5,966 nt of DNA from Candidatus Pollutiaquabacter sp. (GTDB taxonomy: Bacteria > Bacteroidota > Bacteroidia > AKYH767-A > 2013-40CM-41-45): the NCBI GenBank assembly GCA_903854075.1, contig CAINVI010000174.1, positions 1 through 5,966 of the forward strand, in the 5' to 3' direction. The position numbers and the translations under genes were made by a program. Shown in pieces: positions 5,869 through 5,966 of this stretch (positions within the stretch are counted from its first letter, which is position 1; every line of letters starts with the position of its first letter). Below the pieces are notes generated by a model. That model was not told the origin of the DNA. It searched no databases and was given only the letters and a program-made list of their open reading frames with translations.

Positions 5869-5966
5869 ATGCTTACTGAGAAATTCAAGTACGACAACCG
5901 AATTGTTCGTGATTTTGGAATTGCGACGGTCCTTTGGGGTGTTGTCGGATTCATCGTCGGATTGTG
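5869..5966 (+). CDS. ccoN: cbb3 cytochrome c oxidase catalytic subunit, N-terminal fragment
   Basis: An open frame begins with ATG at 5869 and runs off the window after 32 codons. It starts MLTEKFKYDNRIVRDFGIAT and enters a hydrophobic segment VLWGVVGFIVGL, matching the start and first membrane helix of CcoN, the subunit that carries the haem b/CuB oxygen-reducing centre. In many Bacteroidota this chain is fused to CcoO; the window ends too early to tell. It follows ccoS by 17 bases with no separate promoter visible, so the two are most likely co-transcribed. The upstream bases are A/T-rich with no Shine-Dalgarno. Confidence 0.88.
   Translation, partial: MLTEKFKYDNRIVRDFGIATVLWGVVGFIVGL

Overview
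This looks like a Bacteroidota chromosome segment. The reasons are the class II ribonucleotide reductase, a two-domain photolyase-like protein of a type I associate with this phylum, the ccoI-ccoS-ccoN order, almost no Shine-Dalgarno sequences, and TAnnTTTG-type promoter elements in front of several genes. The genus cannot be fixed from the sequence.

Layout. At 1-645 (+) is the C-terminal part of an adenosylcobalamin-dependent ribonucleotide reductase (nrdJ). Its stop is followed by a short, coding-like tail in another frame, up to 710. A convergent gene at 714-1229 (-) encodes a small, unrecognised secreted protein. A divergent spacer at 1230-1386 leads to a four-helix, histidine-rich membrane protein (1387-1887, +). 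Then comes a protein with a photolyase/cryptochrome FAD-binding domain at the N-terminus and a separate C-terminal domain (1944-3041, +). The right half is the start of a cbb3 cytochrome oxidase locus: copper P-type ATPase ccoI (3125-5539), small assembly protein ccoS (5657-5851), and the first 32 codons of ccoN (5869 to the window end).

How they work together. CcoI should move copper needed for the CuB centre of cbb3 oxidase. CcoS is needed for cofactor insertion, and CcoN is the catalytic subunit, so 3125-5966 is one functional module for microaerobic respiration. The other genes have no clear link to it.

The strongest non-coding signal is a repeated 12-14 bp inverted repeat, TGAC-n4-GTCA, resembling a Crp/Fnr-family operator. 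One copy precedes ccoI and two copies 22 bp apart precede ccoS. Each promoter region has a perfect TAnnTTTG element, and the distances from operator centres to that element (18.5, 29.5 and 51.5 bp) differ by multiples of 11 bp, about one helical turn. A degraded copy at the 29.5 bp spacing lies upstream of the membrane-protein gene. I see no mobile element, CRISPR array, tRNA or rRNA, and no stretch over 300 bases without a gene. Nothing here looks like a wholly new system; the regulatory motif and the two-domain photolyase are the points worth follow-up.
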